Positions 18,583 through 26,267 of a stretch of 64,000 nt of DNA are shown here, piece by piece. The stretch covers positions 1 to 64,000 of the forward strand of contig NZ_JAJNCL010000007.1 in NCBI RefSeq assembly GCF_021025955.1, given 5' to 3'. A program made the translations under genes and the position numbers. The first letter of the stretch is position 1. Each line of letters begins with the position of its first letter. Origin of the DNA: Rhodococcus qingshengii (lineage in GTDB: Bacteria > Actinomycetota > Actinomycetes > Mycobacteriales > Mycobacteriaceae). The notes under the pieces were generated by a model. It worked only from the letters and a program-made list of their open reading frames with translations, was not told the origin of the DNA and did not search any database.

Positions 18583-18969
18583 ATGGATTCATCTCAGACC
18601 GTCGAGTTCATCCCACCCGCTTTCGACACACCGTTCTCCACCGGAGTGCGTGTCGGAGATGTTCTGTATCTGTCGGGTCAGATCGGCATGCTCCCAGACG
18701 GGACCTTGGCCGACGGCTTCGAAGCGCAAGCCCGCCAGACCATGGAGAACATTGTCGCTTCGCTGATCGCCTACGGCTCGGGCGTCGAAGCGATCTTCAA
18801 ATGCACTGTCATGCTTGACGACATGTCTCGCTGGCAGGAGTTCAACAAGGTCTATCTCGAGTACTTCCCGGCATCGAGACTGCCGGCACGCAGCGCGTTC
18901 GGAACAGACGGACTGGCGCTGGGTGCGCACATGGAAGTCGAATGCATGGCGTACACCCCGCGGGTCTGA
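18583..18969 (+). CDS. RidA-family (YjgF/YER057c/UK114) protein
   Basis: A protein of 128 residues with the RidA core: PFSTGVRVGDVLYLSGQIGMLPDG, FEAQARQTMENIVASL, FKCTVMLDDMSRWQEFNKVY, and FPASRLPARSAFGTDGLALG with the conserved Arg that hydrolyses enamines/imines. The second half of the usual Rid signature, EVECMAYTP, closes the protein. Start ATG at 18583 has GAGGAG at 18572-18577. It would remove reactive enamine or imine products, perhaps made by the co-transcribed hydrolase pathway. It is convergent with the retron RT gene, 11 bp away. Confidence 0.92.
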   Translation: MDSSQTVEFIPPAFDTPFSTGVRVGDVLYLSGQIGMLPDGTLADGFEAQARQTMENIVASLIAYGSGVEAIFKCTVMLDDMSRWQEFNKVYLEYFPASRLPARSAFGTDGLALGAHMEVECMAYTPRV

Positions 18970-18980
18970 TTTCGGGGGCG

Positions 18981-20231
18981 TCAGTCGTCCCAATTCACAC
19001 GTTCGGCTATGCGCAGCAATGTGCGTCGGCGCGTAGTGCTGGTTTCGCCGATGTGCGCGATCCGGCCGTGGATGTGAGCCCGGAAATTCTCGATACCATC
19101 CCGATTCTGTTCCTGTGCAGAGGTATTCGCAGCATTGTGAAGCAGGGCGCGCAGACGATCGTAGTCGTCACGCGGATACGACGGTTGGTCGTTGATCACC
19201 AGCCCGGTGAGGTGTTGGCGTCGATGAGGGCGCATCACCTTGGTCTTTCGCGGATGGACGGCAAACCCTTCGTCCCTGGCGATCTGCTCGACCGTCCACA
19301 GGAGGGTGCCGACATCTGCCACTTCGATTCCGGAGAAGGCGAGGTCGTCGGCGTATCGGGTGTAGGTGAGCCAGTTCGCTTGTGCGAGAACGCTCAACCG
19401 GATGTCGAGTTTGCGCGCGACGAGATTCGCCAGTGCAGGCGAAGTGGGCGCGCCTTGCGGAAGATGCGCGGTGCGTAGCTGTGATGCCTGTTTATACGGT
19501 AGGCCGCGCAGGGTATCGGCAGGTGTTGCAACCGTGCACAATCCGGTGAGAACTCCTGCCACTGCGGGTGGATAGCCGAGGGCGGCGAAGATCGCGTGGA
19601 CTCGCTCACCGGTGATCGACGGGAAGAACTGTGCGAGGTCCACACCGATCACGATTTCCGACTGTGCGTGTGGCGCTGCAAAGGTCAGCGGACTTCGACC
19701 ACGGACAAACCCGTGGGCCGCGTCGTGTGCGGGCACCTGGTCGAGTATGCGGCGCAATATCTTCCGTTGGATTTCGCGCAACCGGGGTTTCGGTACCTCG
19801 AGGAGGCGAGCGCCGGCCTTCTTGCTGATCTGCATTGGCCGGTAGTGGCGTAGCGGTAGGGGTTTCGTACGCAGCCACTCCCCGCGGTCGGCAAACCACT
19901 CGAGTTCGGAAATCGTCAGATCCAGTGAACGCGCCAGATCTGCACTGGTGTTGTAACGGGGGACGTCGAACCGCCACACCGAGGATTCGTTGGTGTCCAG
20001 TGAGACCGGGACTGGTCGAAGCCGCGGAAGTTCGCGTAGCAATCGGTACAGGGTTTGTGGTTCGAACGGTGGGGCCGGCATGAGGTCGAGCACTCGGACG
20101 GCGAGCGATGTCGCTGAGACACCGTGGACCGTTCCGAATGCCTCTTCGAGCCCACCGAGAGTCCATGGAGCATCGGCAGCAGCAACTGCCAGGCGCCGCG
20201 CCAACTCGGGATCGAGCTCGAAGTCACGCAT
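18981..20231 (-). CDS. Retron-type reverse transcriptase
   Basis: A 416-residue protein starting at ATG 20231, 13 nt after the end of the msr-msd RNA gene. RT motifs in order: VPKPRLREIQ (146-155), AHGFVRGRS (172-180), FAAPH (184-188, in place of the retron NAxxH), catalytic DLAQFFPSI (198-206), LPQGAPTSPALANL (257-270), YADD (293-296), KTKVM (329-333), and LTGL (341-344), equivalent to the retron VTG motif that binds the msr. Residues 1-95 are an N-terminal extension without recognised motifs; 97-130 (ADLARSLDLTISELEWFADR) is the conserved entry to retron RTs. Resemblance to the longer, N-terminally extended RTs of myxobacterial retrons is my impression. No separate effector gene is adjacent. 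It should synthesise msDNA from the upstream RNA and, by analogy with other retrons, act in phage defence. Confidence 0.92.
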   Translation of the reverse strand: MRDFELDPELARRLAVAAADAPWTLGGLEEAFGTVHGVSATSLAVRVLDLMPAPPFEPQTLYRLLRELPRLRPVPVSLDTNESSVWRFDVPRYNTSADLARSLDLTISELEWFADRGEWLRTKPLPLRHYRPMQISKKAGARLLEVPKPRLREIQRKILRRILDQVPAHDAAHGFVRGRSPLTFAAPHAQSEIVIGVDLAQFFPSITGERVHAIFAALGYPPAVAGVLTGLCTVATPADTLRGLPYKQASQLRTAHLPQGAPTSPALANLVARKLDIRLSVLAQANWLTYTRYADDLAFSGIEVADVGTLLWTVEQIARDEGFAVHPRKTKVMRPHRRQHLTGLVINDQPSYPRDDYDRLRALLHNAANTSAQEQNRDGIENFRAHIHGRIAHIGETSTTRRRTLLRIAERVNWDD

Positions 20232-20244
20232 GATTCGAGCCCGG

Positions 20245-20407
20245 GATGCGGCGGCGTGGGGTGACCAAATCCTTTGTCCGGAGCGGCGGCAAGCACGCGG
20301 AGCGTGCCGAGCGCCGGTGGACGCAGTATCCAACTCTTCTGGCCGACCCAGGGGTTACCCCTGAGACTGGTCGCGTGGACCAACTCTCACCCACGCGCCG
20401 CCGCATC
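20245..20407 (-). ncRNA. Retron msr-msd RNA gene
   Basis: Read on the minus strand: a1 arm at 20407-20386 and a2 arm at 20266-20245 are complementary. GATGCGGCGGCG pairs with CGCCGCCGCATC without a gap, then a 2-nt bulge and further pairs with CCCA. After a1 come two msr hairpins: 20388-20363 (about 10 bp around loop CACGC) and 20362-20350 (AGGGG, TAA, CCCCT). The msd is a long interrupted hairpin at 20322-20276 with arms GTCC/GGAC, CGGCG/CGCCG and GCACGC/GCGTGC around a 3-nt TCC loop. The size of about 163 nt, the order a1-msr-msd-a2 and the position just before the RT match known retrons. The branching G should lie at the a1/msr junction (about 20392-20386). Confidence 0.85.
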
Positions 20408-20412
20408 TCTTC

Positions 20413-20441
20413 ACAATGGCAGACCGTCCGGTATCTGTCAC
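20413..20441 (-). promoter_or_regulatory. Candidate promoter of the retron
   Basis: Minus strand GTGACA (20441-20436), 17 nt, CATTGT (20418-20413). A transcript starting 6-8 nt later would begin at the edge of the a1 arm, as retron RNAs require. The hexamers are weak, so this is tentative; read-through from the upstream operon is also possible because its last stop is only 31 nt before the -35. Confidence 0.4.
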
Positions 20442-20471
20442 GTGTGAAGCTGATCTGTCAGGTGTGGGTCA

Positions 20472-21413
20472 TCAGATCGAGGAACGATCCGAACCGACGA
20501 ACTCGCTGATCCACGGCACGACTGCTTCGCGGACGGCGACCGCCTTCGGCAGCAGTCCGTTGCTCAGCAGGAGATCGGCCGCCCGCTGCTGCTCGTCGAG
20601 GAACTCGTCGGTGATCGGGTTGACGCCGAAAGGACGTCCGCGCAGTGCAGCTTCCCAGGCATCGAGGCTTGCGGACCCACCACGCTTCTCGACGTCGTCG
20701 ACGAAGATCTGTGCGGCTTCGCGGGGATTGGCTTCGATCCACGCATCGGATTCCTGCAGAGCCTCGATGATCGCCTGAAGGGCCTCGGGATTGGTCTCCG
20801 CGAAATCGCGCCGGGTGAACCACAGTGAGGGGTGGCTGAAGAGCCCGTCGGTGGCGATCAGCGTGCGGAGCTCGTGGTTCGCTTCGATGTCCGTCAGCCC
20901 CGGGTACGCACCTACCCAGGCATCGATGGTGCCGTCGACGAGATCTGCTCCACCACCGCGCACGTCGGTATCGACGGGGACGATGTCGGACCAGGTCAGC
21001 CCCGCCTGGTCCAAGGCGAACAACAGAAGTGTGGTCTGCCACGATCCGTGCGCGATGCCGACTCGCTTGCCGCGCAGGTCCTCTACCGTGTTGATCTCGG
21101 ACTCTGCTTTGACTACCAGGCGCCCGTTCTCCACGCGGGGGCCGGAAATTCCGATGTAGACGAGATCGCGGCCCTGAGCCAATCCGGTGACGGGCGGCGT
21201 GAATCCGGTTCCGATCACGTCGTATCCGCCCTCCTCGAACAGCCAGTCCGAGTGCAGGGTCGGCAAGGCGTTCTCCGGGTTGACTGCGGGCTTGGCGGGA
21301 AGCTCGCGCAGGTCCACCCACTCGACATCCGGGAGACGATGTTCGAGGATTCCGGTGTGGCGCAGAACGAACAGTGAATTGTTGTGTGGGAAGTATCCGA
21401 CGCGAACGGTCAT
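20472..21413 (-). CDS. Substrate-binding-protein-like (SsuA/NMT1 fold) without signal peptide
   Basis: A protein of 313 residues that begins directly with the mature SBP strand (MTVRVGYFPHNNSLFVLRHT) and shows the DLRGKRVGIAHGSWQTTLL and DAWVGAYPG segments of SsuA/NMT1-type proteins. There is no hydrophobic leader and no lipobox, and the sequence contains no Cys, so it is neither a lipoprotein nor a Cys-dependent desulfinase like the DszB-type gene of this operon. It may be a cytoplasmic binding protein or an enzyme that reuses the fold. It is the last gene of the organosulfur operon, 41 bp after the aldolase-like gene. Confidence 0.75.
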   Translation of the reverse strand: MTVRVGYFPHNNSLFVLRHTGILEHRLPDVEWVDLRELPAKPAVNPENALPTLHSDWLFEEGGYDVIGTGFTPPVTGLAQGRDLVYIGISGPRVENGRLVVKAESEINTVEDLRGKRVGIAHGSWQTTLLLFALDQAGLTWSDIVPVDTDVRGGGADLVDGTIDAWVGAYPGLTDIEANHELRTLIATDGLFSHPSLWFTRRDFAETNPEALQAIIEALQESDAWIEANPREAAQIFVDDVEKRGGSASLDAWEAALRGRPFGVNPITDEFLDEQQRAADLLLSNGLLPKAVAVREAVVPWISEFVGSDRSSI

Positions 21414-21454
21414 GAGATCTACGGTTTCCTGTTCTGAATCAGTGATGGAGGTGG

Positions 21455-22162
21455 CTAGATGAGGCCTCGTCGGCGCGCCTCGTCGGCGAGCCCGCTACGG
21501 CTCCACTGGACGGCGAGGTTGGACGGATCGAATTCGACCGAACCGCCCAGGGATTCGGCGATCGCCTGGAACTGTGCGCCTTCCTCGAGGAGGACGACGA
21601 ACTTCGCGAGGTCGAGCAATCCGCTGCGGCCGATGACGTTGACCCCGCCGTTGGCTTCGAAGATCGCCACCAGATCGGGATCGTGTTCGAGACGCTCTAG
21701 AATGAAATCGCCGGCAGAACGGGACCGATCGATGTGCGGCGGAATCTCTCGGGAGAGCGTCAGCCTCTGCGAAGCCGCATAGCGGATGGGTAGCGTCCGA
21801 TGAGTCTGTGCCCAACCGCCGAGCCACGGAGTGTGGATGTGGACGACGCTGGTGATTTCCGGATGTTGACGGAAGACGGACGCGTAGCCGGTGACGAAAC
21901 CGGCCGATCCGTTGCCGGACAGCACTTCTCCGTCGAACGTAGCGACCACCGGTGACACCGACGGATCGTCCGCCCACGGTCCCGGATCATTCAGGGCGAC
22001 TGCGATTTCGGTACCGGGCACGCGTTCGACGAAGTTGACGGTCCCGTTGGCTGCAACCGTTCCGGTCTTACGGAAGACGTCGAATGCCTTGTCTGCTACT
22101 TTGCGCGCTTCCTCGACGAATGCTGCAGTATCGGCTTCGAGTCGAGTTTCGGTGGTGGTCAT
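21455..22162 (-). CDS. Class II aldolase/adducin-family protein
   Basis: A protein of 235 residues with the class II aldolase/adducin fold. The metal-binding HIHTPW (about 112-117) is present, as are the N-terminal phosphate-loop-like ANGTVNFVERVPG and late ANGGVNVIGRSGLLDL. The relatives are L-fuculose- and ribulose-phosphate aldolases/epimerases and several decarboxylases. Its start overlaps the stop of the SsuD-like gene by ATGA. What carbon-carbon step it catalyses in this operon is unknown; cleavage of the carbon skeleton left after desulfonation is a possible role. Confidence 0.85.
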   Translation of the reverse strand: MTTTETRLEADTAAFVEEARKVADKAFDVFRKTGTVAANGTVNFVERVPGTEIAVALNDPGPWADDPSVSPVVATFDGEVLSGNGSAGFVTGYASVFRQHPEITSVVHIHTPWLGGWAQTHRTLPIRYAASQRLTLSREIPPHIDRSRSAGDFILERLEHDPDLVAIFEANGGVNVIGRSGLLDLAKFVVLLEEGAQFQAIAESLGGSVEFDPSNLAVQWSRSGLADEARRRGLI

Positions 22163-23313
22163 CGAGTCTCCAGTCCAGAAGGTGTGATCGGGGTGCGCTG
22201 CAGGAGGGGAAGAACTTCTTCGCCGACGCGGTATGCCTCTTCGAGATGCGGGTTGCCGGCGAGGATGAAGGCGTCGACGCCCAGCTCGCGCAGCTCGTCG
22301 AGTCTTTCGGCGACCTGCTCGTAGCTACCGACCAGTCCGAACGCCGGGCCTCCGCGGATCAGACTGAAACCGCACCACACGTTGGGCTGCACCTCCAGAT
22401 CCCGGTAGCCGGTGATGTGTTCGGGTACCCAGCCTTTGATGCGGGCGGCTCCTACCGAATCGCCCTGCGCTGCTCGGTCGGCGGCGCCCTTGTCGACGAA
22501 GGCCCAACCCTTCTCGATCTCGGCCCACGCAGCTTCTTCGGTGCGCCGGGCTACGACGTCGATGCGTACGGCGAACTTCGGGGTGCGGCCCAGCTTGGCC
22601 GAATTCTCCCGCACACCGTCGATCTTGGCTCTGAGATCGGCGTACGGCTCGAGCCAGGAAAGGTAGTAGTCGGAGTGCAGTCCGGCGGCGGCGACGGCTG
22701 CTGCCGAAGATCCGGAGAAGTACACCTCGGGAAACGGCTGGCCGGGAAGCCCGGGTGGCAGTGCAGCGCCGTGGGTTTGGAAGAAGCGACCGTCGAAGTC
22801 GAAAGGTTCGCCGTCCCACACACCCTTGAGCACATCGAGGAACTCGGATGTCCTGGTGTAGCGATCGTCGTGGTCGACCTTGTCGCCCCACCACAGCTGA
22901 GGCGCTCCGCCTCCACCACTGATGATGTTGTAAACCAGACGTCCGCCGGTTGCGCGCTGCAGACTGGCCGACATCCGCGCGGCCTGGACCGGGTGAAGGA
23001 ACCCCGGTTGGAACGCAACCATGAAACGGTACGTGGTGGTCTCGGCGGCCAACGCTGCGGCGGTCGCCCACGGATCCTCGGTCATCGGGAAGGACGGCAG
23101 CAGCCCACCGAGGAAGCCGGCGGATTCGGAAGCCTTTGCCACCGCGGCCATGTGGTCGATGTAGCTGTATCCGTCCAACTCGCCTCCCCGGATCGCGGGA
23201 GCGATGTTGCCCGGCCCGTATCCACCGGCGTCACCGCGGTTGTAGCGACGCGGTGTACGAAGCGACGCGTGGTCGCCCTCCATTCCGATCCGCCAGTAGA
23301 AATCTATGCTCAT
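22159..23313 (-). CDS. SsuD-like FMNH2-dependent sulfonate monooxygenase (luciferase-like family)
   Basis: A protein of 384 residues. The start MSIDFYWRIG at 23313 overlaps the preceding stop by ATGA. Alkanesulfonate monooxygenase hallmarks: MVAFQPGFLHPVQAARMSAS, GRLVYNIISGGG, HDDRYTRTSEFLDVLKGVW, and PEVYFSGSSAAAVAAAG. Such enzymes use reduced flavin and O2 to split the C-S bond of sulfonates or to oxidise sulfones, releasing sulfite or a sulfinate. No flavin reductase (SsuE/DszD type) is encoded in the operon, so one must come from elsewhere. Confidence 0.9.
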   Translation of the reverse strand: MSIDFYWRIGMEGDHASLRTPRRYNRGDAGGYGPGNIAPAIRGGELDGYSYIDHMAAVAKASESAGFLGGLLPSFPMTEDPWATAAALAAETTTYRFMVAFQPGFLHPVQAARMSASLQRATGGRLVYNIISGGGGAPQLWWGDKVDHDDRYTRTSEFLDVLKGVWDGEPFDFDGRFFQTHGAALPPGLPGQPFPEVYFSGSSAAAVAAAGLHSDYYLSWLEPYADLRAKIDGVRENSAKLGRTPKFAVRIDVVARRTEEAAWAEIEKGWAFVDKGAADRAAQGDSVGAARIKGWVPEHITGYRDLEVQPNVWCGFSLIRGGPAFGLVGSYEQVAERLDELRELGVDAFILAGNPHLEEAYRVGEEVLPLLQRTPITPSGLETR

Positions 23314-24401
23314 GCGGTGGCCTTCTCTTCCTTGCGGATCCGACCCTCGGGATCGACCAGGTGCAGGAGATGCTCGCCCGCCCGGTGCAACTCTTCGATG
23401 TGTGGCCGACCGGACAGGACGAAACCGTCCACGCCGAGATCGCGATACGACGACAATCGCTGTGCCACTTCCTGGTAGCTTCCGACGAGGCCGATGCTGT
23501 GCTCGTAGCCGATGCGGTCGAATCCGGACCACAGGATGCCGCCCCGATCGATCTCGAGTGCAGCGGAATCGGATTCTCTCAGTTGCCGTTCGACGCGAGC
23601 CCAGGCTTCGTCGGCTGTTTCCCTCGCGATGATCGGGATGCGTAGGACCTTCTCGACGGTCCTGCCGAGTTCGGATGCTCGGTCGTCGAGGGTGGTGATC
23701 CGTGTCGACAACTCGTCACCGGCAAGGGTGAACTGATGGACATCGGCATGGTGGGCCGAGAGTTCCAGAGCTTCCGATGAGTCTCCGGTCAGATGTACTC
23801 GGGGAAAACGGAGTCCCGACAAGATGCCTCGGAATCCGCCGCCGAGTACGTCGTAGTATTCGCCGTCGAAGTCGTAACCCGTGCCGCCGAATCCGCCGGG
23901 GAGAATCTGTTCCTCGTTCCACACACCGCGTGCGACGGTCAGGAACTCCGCCGCGCGCGCGTAGCGGTCGGCTCCTTGAATCACGTCTCCGCGAGCAGCG
24001 GCGTCTTCGGGGTCCGTCTCTACCTTCACTCGCCATTCGAGACGACTTGCCGACAGGCGCTGAAGTGTGGCCGACATTTTGGCGGCGTAGACGGGGGTGC
24101 CGAATGTGGGGTGAAACTCCACGACCACTCGCGAATGACGCGTCTGACGTAGGGCGGCGGCAGCAACGATCCAGGATTCTTCGCCATTCGGATCGTACGG
24201 TGCGACAACGCCGTCGACGCCCGACAGTTCGGCTGCGAGAACGATCTGTGCCAACTCGTCGAAGGGCCCGAAGTTTCCGGGGCGAACATCGGTCGCGACG
24301 GTAGTCGGTCGCTGCGGCCCGAAGCCGCCGCGACTGTTCAGGGCGGCCACGGCCCGGCGTCCGTCACCGCGCGAGGGCAGCTCCCAGTAGACGTCCGTCA
24401 T
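23310..24401 (-). CDS. Luciferase-like flavin monooxygenase (SsuD/DszA relative)
   Basis: A protein of 363 residues of the LLM flavin family: VVEFHPTFGTPVYAAKMSATLQRLS, DRYARAAEFLTVARGVW, FPRVHLTGDSSEALELSAHHAD, and ARVERQLRESDS are equivalents of the SsuD segments. It is clearly a diverged paralogue of the next gene and is coupled on both sides by ATGA overlaps. Two LLM monooxygenases plus a desulfinase parallels DszA/DszC/DszB logic (stepwise S-oxidation, then desulfination), but the substrate is unknown. Confidence 0.88.
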   Translation of the reverse strand: MTDVYWELPSRGDGRRAVAALNSRGGFGPQRPTTVATDVRPGNFGPFDELAQIVLAAELSGVDGVVAPYDPNGEESWIVAAAALRQTRHSRVVVEFHPTFGTPVYAAKMSATLQRLSASRLEWRVKVETDPEDAAARGDVIQGADRYARAAEFLTVARGVWNEEQILPGGFGGTGYDFDGEYYDVLGGGFRGILSGLRFPRVHLTGDSSEALELSAHHADVHQFTLAGDELSTRITTLDDRASELGRTVEKVLRIPIIARETADEAWARVERQLRESDSAALEIDRGGILWSGFDRIGYEHSIGLVGSYQEVAQRLSSYRDLGVDGFVLSGRPHIEELHRAGEHLLHLVDPEGRIRKEEKATA

Positions 24402-25441
24402 TCTGCTGTGCCCTTCTGCGCGGCAACAAGTGCGCGTGCCCGTTCCAGTGGTTCGTGCGCCACCCAGGACTGCAGGTCGAAGTCGGCGGCAAGGAAGCCG
24501 TGCGCATACAAGAATTGCTTCTGCACGCCGAGCAGGTCCACACGCTCGTCCGACAGGCTCAAATGCAGTCCGGTGTGGAAGTTCTCGCCGTAAGCTGCCA
24601 CCACACCTTCGGGCCCGGACTGTGTTTCGGTCTGCAGCACGGCTCGGACCTCGTCGATATTGGCTGCGGCCCAGTCCGCCGCTCTCAGGCTCTCGGCGAG
24701 GAAACCGACGACGATGTCCGGGCGCTGTTCGAGTAGGTCGGCATGAACCGTGATCGGTCGTGGGGTGCCGTTGTTCACGCGATCACGGAGGGATGCAGTG
24801 GAATCGAGATCGACGGCAACGGCGAGGCCGTGTTCGCGGGCAACTTCCTGGGCGCGGGCGCCCTTGACGTAGATGGCGTCGACGTCGCCGCGGAGCAGGG
24901 ATTCGACACCCCACGTCGTGTTGCGGGTGGATGAGGCGGTGCGAACCTCAGGTGCTGCCGTCGTCGCAACCTCGACGAGGGTGACGTCGGCAAAACTTAA
25001 CTTGCCCAGTCGAAGTGCCGAGGCGAAGCCGTGCAGGGCCATGGCGCGAGGAAAGCTCCTGGCCTGATCCGCAGCCCAGGCCGGGATTCCGACCCGAGCG
25101 CCGGCCAGAAGACCTGCTTCTCGGATGTCGGAGTCTCCGCGCACCAGGATCGCCTGGGCCTCGTCGATCCAGGTGAGCCCGATGAGCCGCGTCGGAGAAC
25201 CACTGGCACGCGCGGCCAGTGCGGGGACGTTGCCGCCTTCGCGAATGAGTCCGGAGAGATGGTGATCGAAATGGCGCACTGCCAATTCCGGTCCGGCATC
25301 TTGCAGTACGCCGAAACGCACTCCGGATTCGTTTGCCGTCCGGTCGAGCCAACCGAGACTGTTGGCGAGACCGCTGGCGGTGGGAACGGGGCAGCGGGTG
25401 TACCAGAGTGTGTCGATTGCGGAATCAGCGATCAATGTCAT
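24398..25441 (-). CDS. DszB-like sulfinate desulfinase
   Basis: A protein of about 347 residues from ATG 25441 (AGGAC lies 5 nt upstream; a GTG at 25477 is possible). The N-terminus DTLWYTRCPVPTASGL aligns with the DszB segment bearing the catalytic Cys27; here it is Cys17. RHFDHHLSGLIREGGNVP supplies His57 and Arg67, matching DszB His60 and Arg70 (these DszB residues are from memory of the published structure). TRLIGLTW and ILVRGDSDI continue the similarity. DszB has a periplasmic-binding-protein fold without a signal peptide, as here. The expected reaction is hydrolysis of an aryl or alkyl sulfinate to sulfite. The gene overlaps the ABC ATPase by 17 nt and the LLM gene by ATGA. Confidence 0.8.
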   Translation of the reverse strand: MTLIADSAIDTLWYTRCPVPTASGLANSLGWLDRTANESGVRFGVLQDAGPELAVRHFDHHLSGLIREGGNVPALAARASGSPTRLIGLTWIDEAQAILVRGDSDIREAGLLAGARVGIPAWAADQARSFPRAMALHGFASALRLGKLSFADVTLVEVATTAAPEVRTASSTRNTTWGVESLLRGDVDAIYVKGARAQEVAREHGLAVAVDLDSTASLRDRVNNGTPRPITVHADLLEQRPDIVVGFLAESLRAADWAAANIDEVRAVLQTETQSGPEGVVAAYGENFHTGLHLSLSDERVDLLGVQKQFLYAHGFLAADFDLQSWVAHEPLERARALVAAQKGTAE

Positions 25442-26267
25442 GACTGTCCTGTCCGTCGGGGAAGGTGCGGCCGACACCGAGTTCCTTCAGGAAACTCGCT
25501 CGGTAGCGCAAAGATTCGGGATCGTTCCGATCGCGGGGGCGTGGCAGGTTGATGTCGACGTCCACGGCAAACCCGCCCTTGTCGAGGATGAGCACGCGGT
25601 CGGCAAGTCGTACGGCTTCGTCGACGTCGTGCGTGACGAGTAGTACAGCCGGACGGTGACGGGCGACCAGATCGCCTACCAAGTCTTGCATTTGGAGCCT
25701 GGTCAAAGCGTCGAGGGCTGCGAACGGTTCGTCGAGCAGTAGTAGTTCAGGTTCCCGAACCAGAGCGCGCGCCAATGCGACGCGTTGGGCCTCGCCGCCG
25801 GAGAGGGTGGCCGGCCAGGCACGGTGCTTGTCCGCAAGGTTGACCTCGGAGAGTGCGTTGCATGCATTGTCGGTCACCTGACGTGACCGCTTCTGTCCGA
25901 CTGTGACATTGGCCAGAACTCGCTTCGACGGTATCAATCGCGGTTCCTGGTAGACGACCGTGCGGTCGCGCGGAACCAGCACCTCGCCGCTGTCCGGTGC
26001 TTCCAAACCGGAGAGCACTCGCAACAGGGTCGTCTTGCCGGTGCCGCTGGGGCCGAGGAGAACGACGAACTCTCCGCGTGTGATCTCGAGGTCGATACAG
26101 CCTAGAACAGTCTTGTCGCCGAACGACTTCCGCACTCCGGTGAGTGAGACTGCCACCGGTGATCCGGCTCGTCGTTCGGCCGCGGTGGTACCGGTCCGCT
26201 CACGCGTTGCCAACGGTGGTAGAGGTGCTTCGGTGGTCGGCAGCGAGCCGACGGTCGTGTTCGTCAT
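25425..26267 (-). CDS. ABC transporter ATP-binding protein (SsuB-like)
   Basis: About 280 residues. Walker A LLGPSGTGKTTLLR, Q-loop VVYQEPRLIPSKRV, signature LSGGEAQRVALARALV and Walker B LLLLDEPFAALDALTR are intact. The N-terminal stretch of about 45 residues before the ATPase fold is low-complexity. Start ATG 26267 overlaps the permease stop (ATGA). It powers import through the SsuC-like permease; the YQEPRL/LLPWK-type Q-loop region is typical of sulfonate importers. Confidence 0.92.
   Translation of the reverse strand: MTNTTVGSLPTTEAPLPPLATRERTGTTAAERRAGSPVAVSLTGVRKSFGDKTVLGCIDLEITRGEFVVLLGPSGTGKTTLLRVLSGLEAPDSGEVLVPRDRTVVYQEPRLIPSKRVLANVTVGQKRSRQVTDNACNALSEVNLADKHRAWPATLSGGEAQRVALARALVREPELLLLDEPFAALDALTRLQMQDLVGDLVARHRPAVLLVTHDVDEAVRLADRVLILDKGGFAVDVDINLPRPRDRNDPESLRYRASFLKELGVGRTFPDGQDSHDIDR

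Noticed and set aside
18981-20231. Group II intron or diversity-generating retroelement RT
   Set aside because: There is no maturase or intron RNA domain V, no variable-repeat target gene, and the RT has retron motifs with an upstream msr-msd structure.
22159-23313. RutA-type pyrimidine monooxygenase
   Set aside because: Sequence blocks (GRLVYNIISGGG, HDDRYTRTSEFL) and the linked SsuABC/DszB-like genes point to the sulfonate branch of the LLM family.
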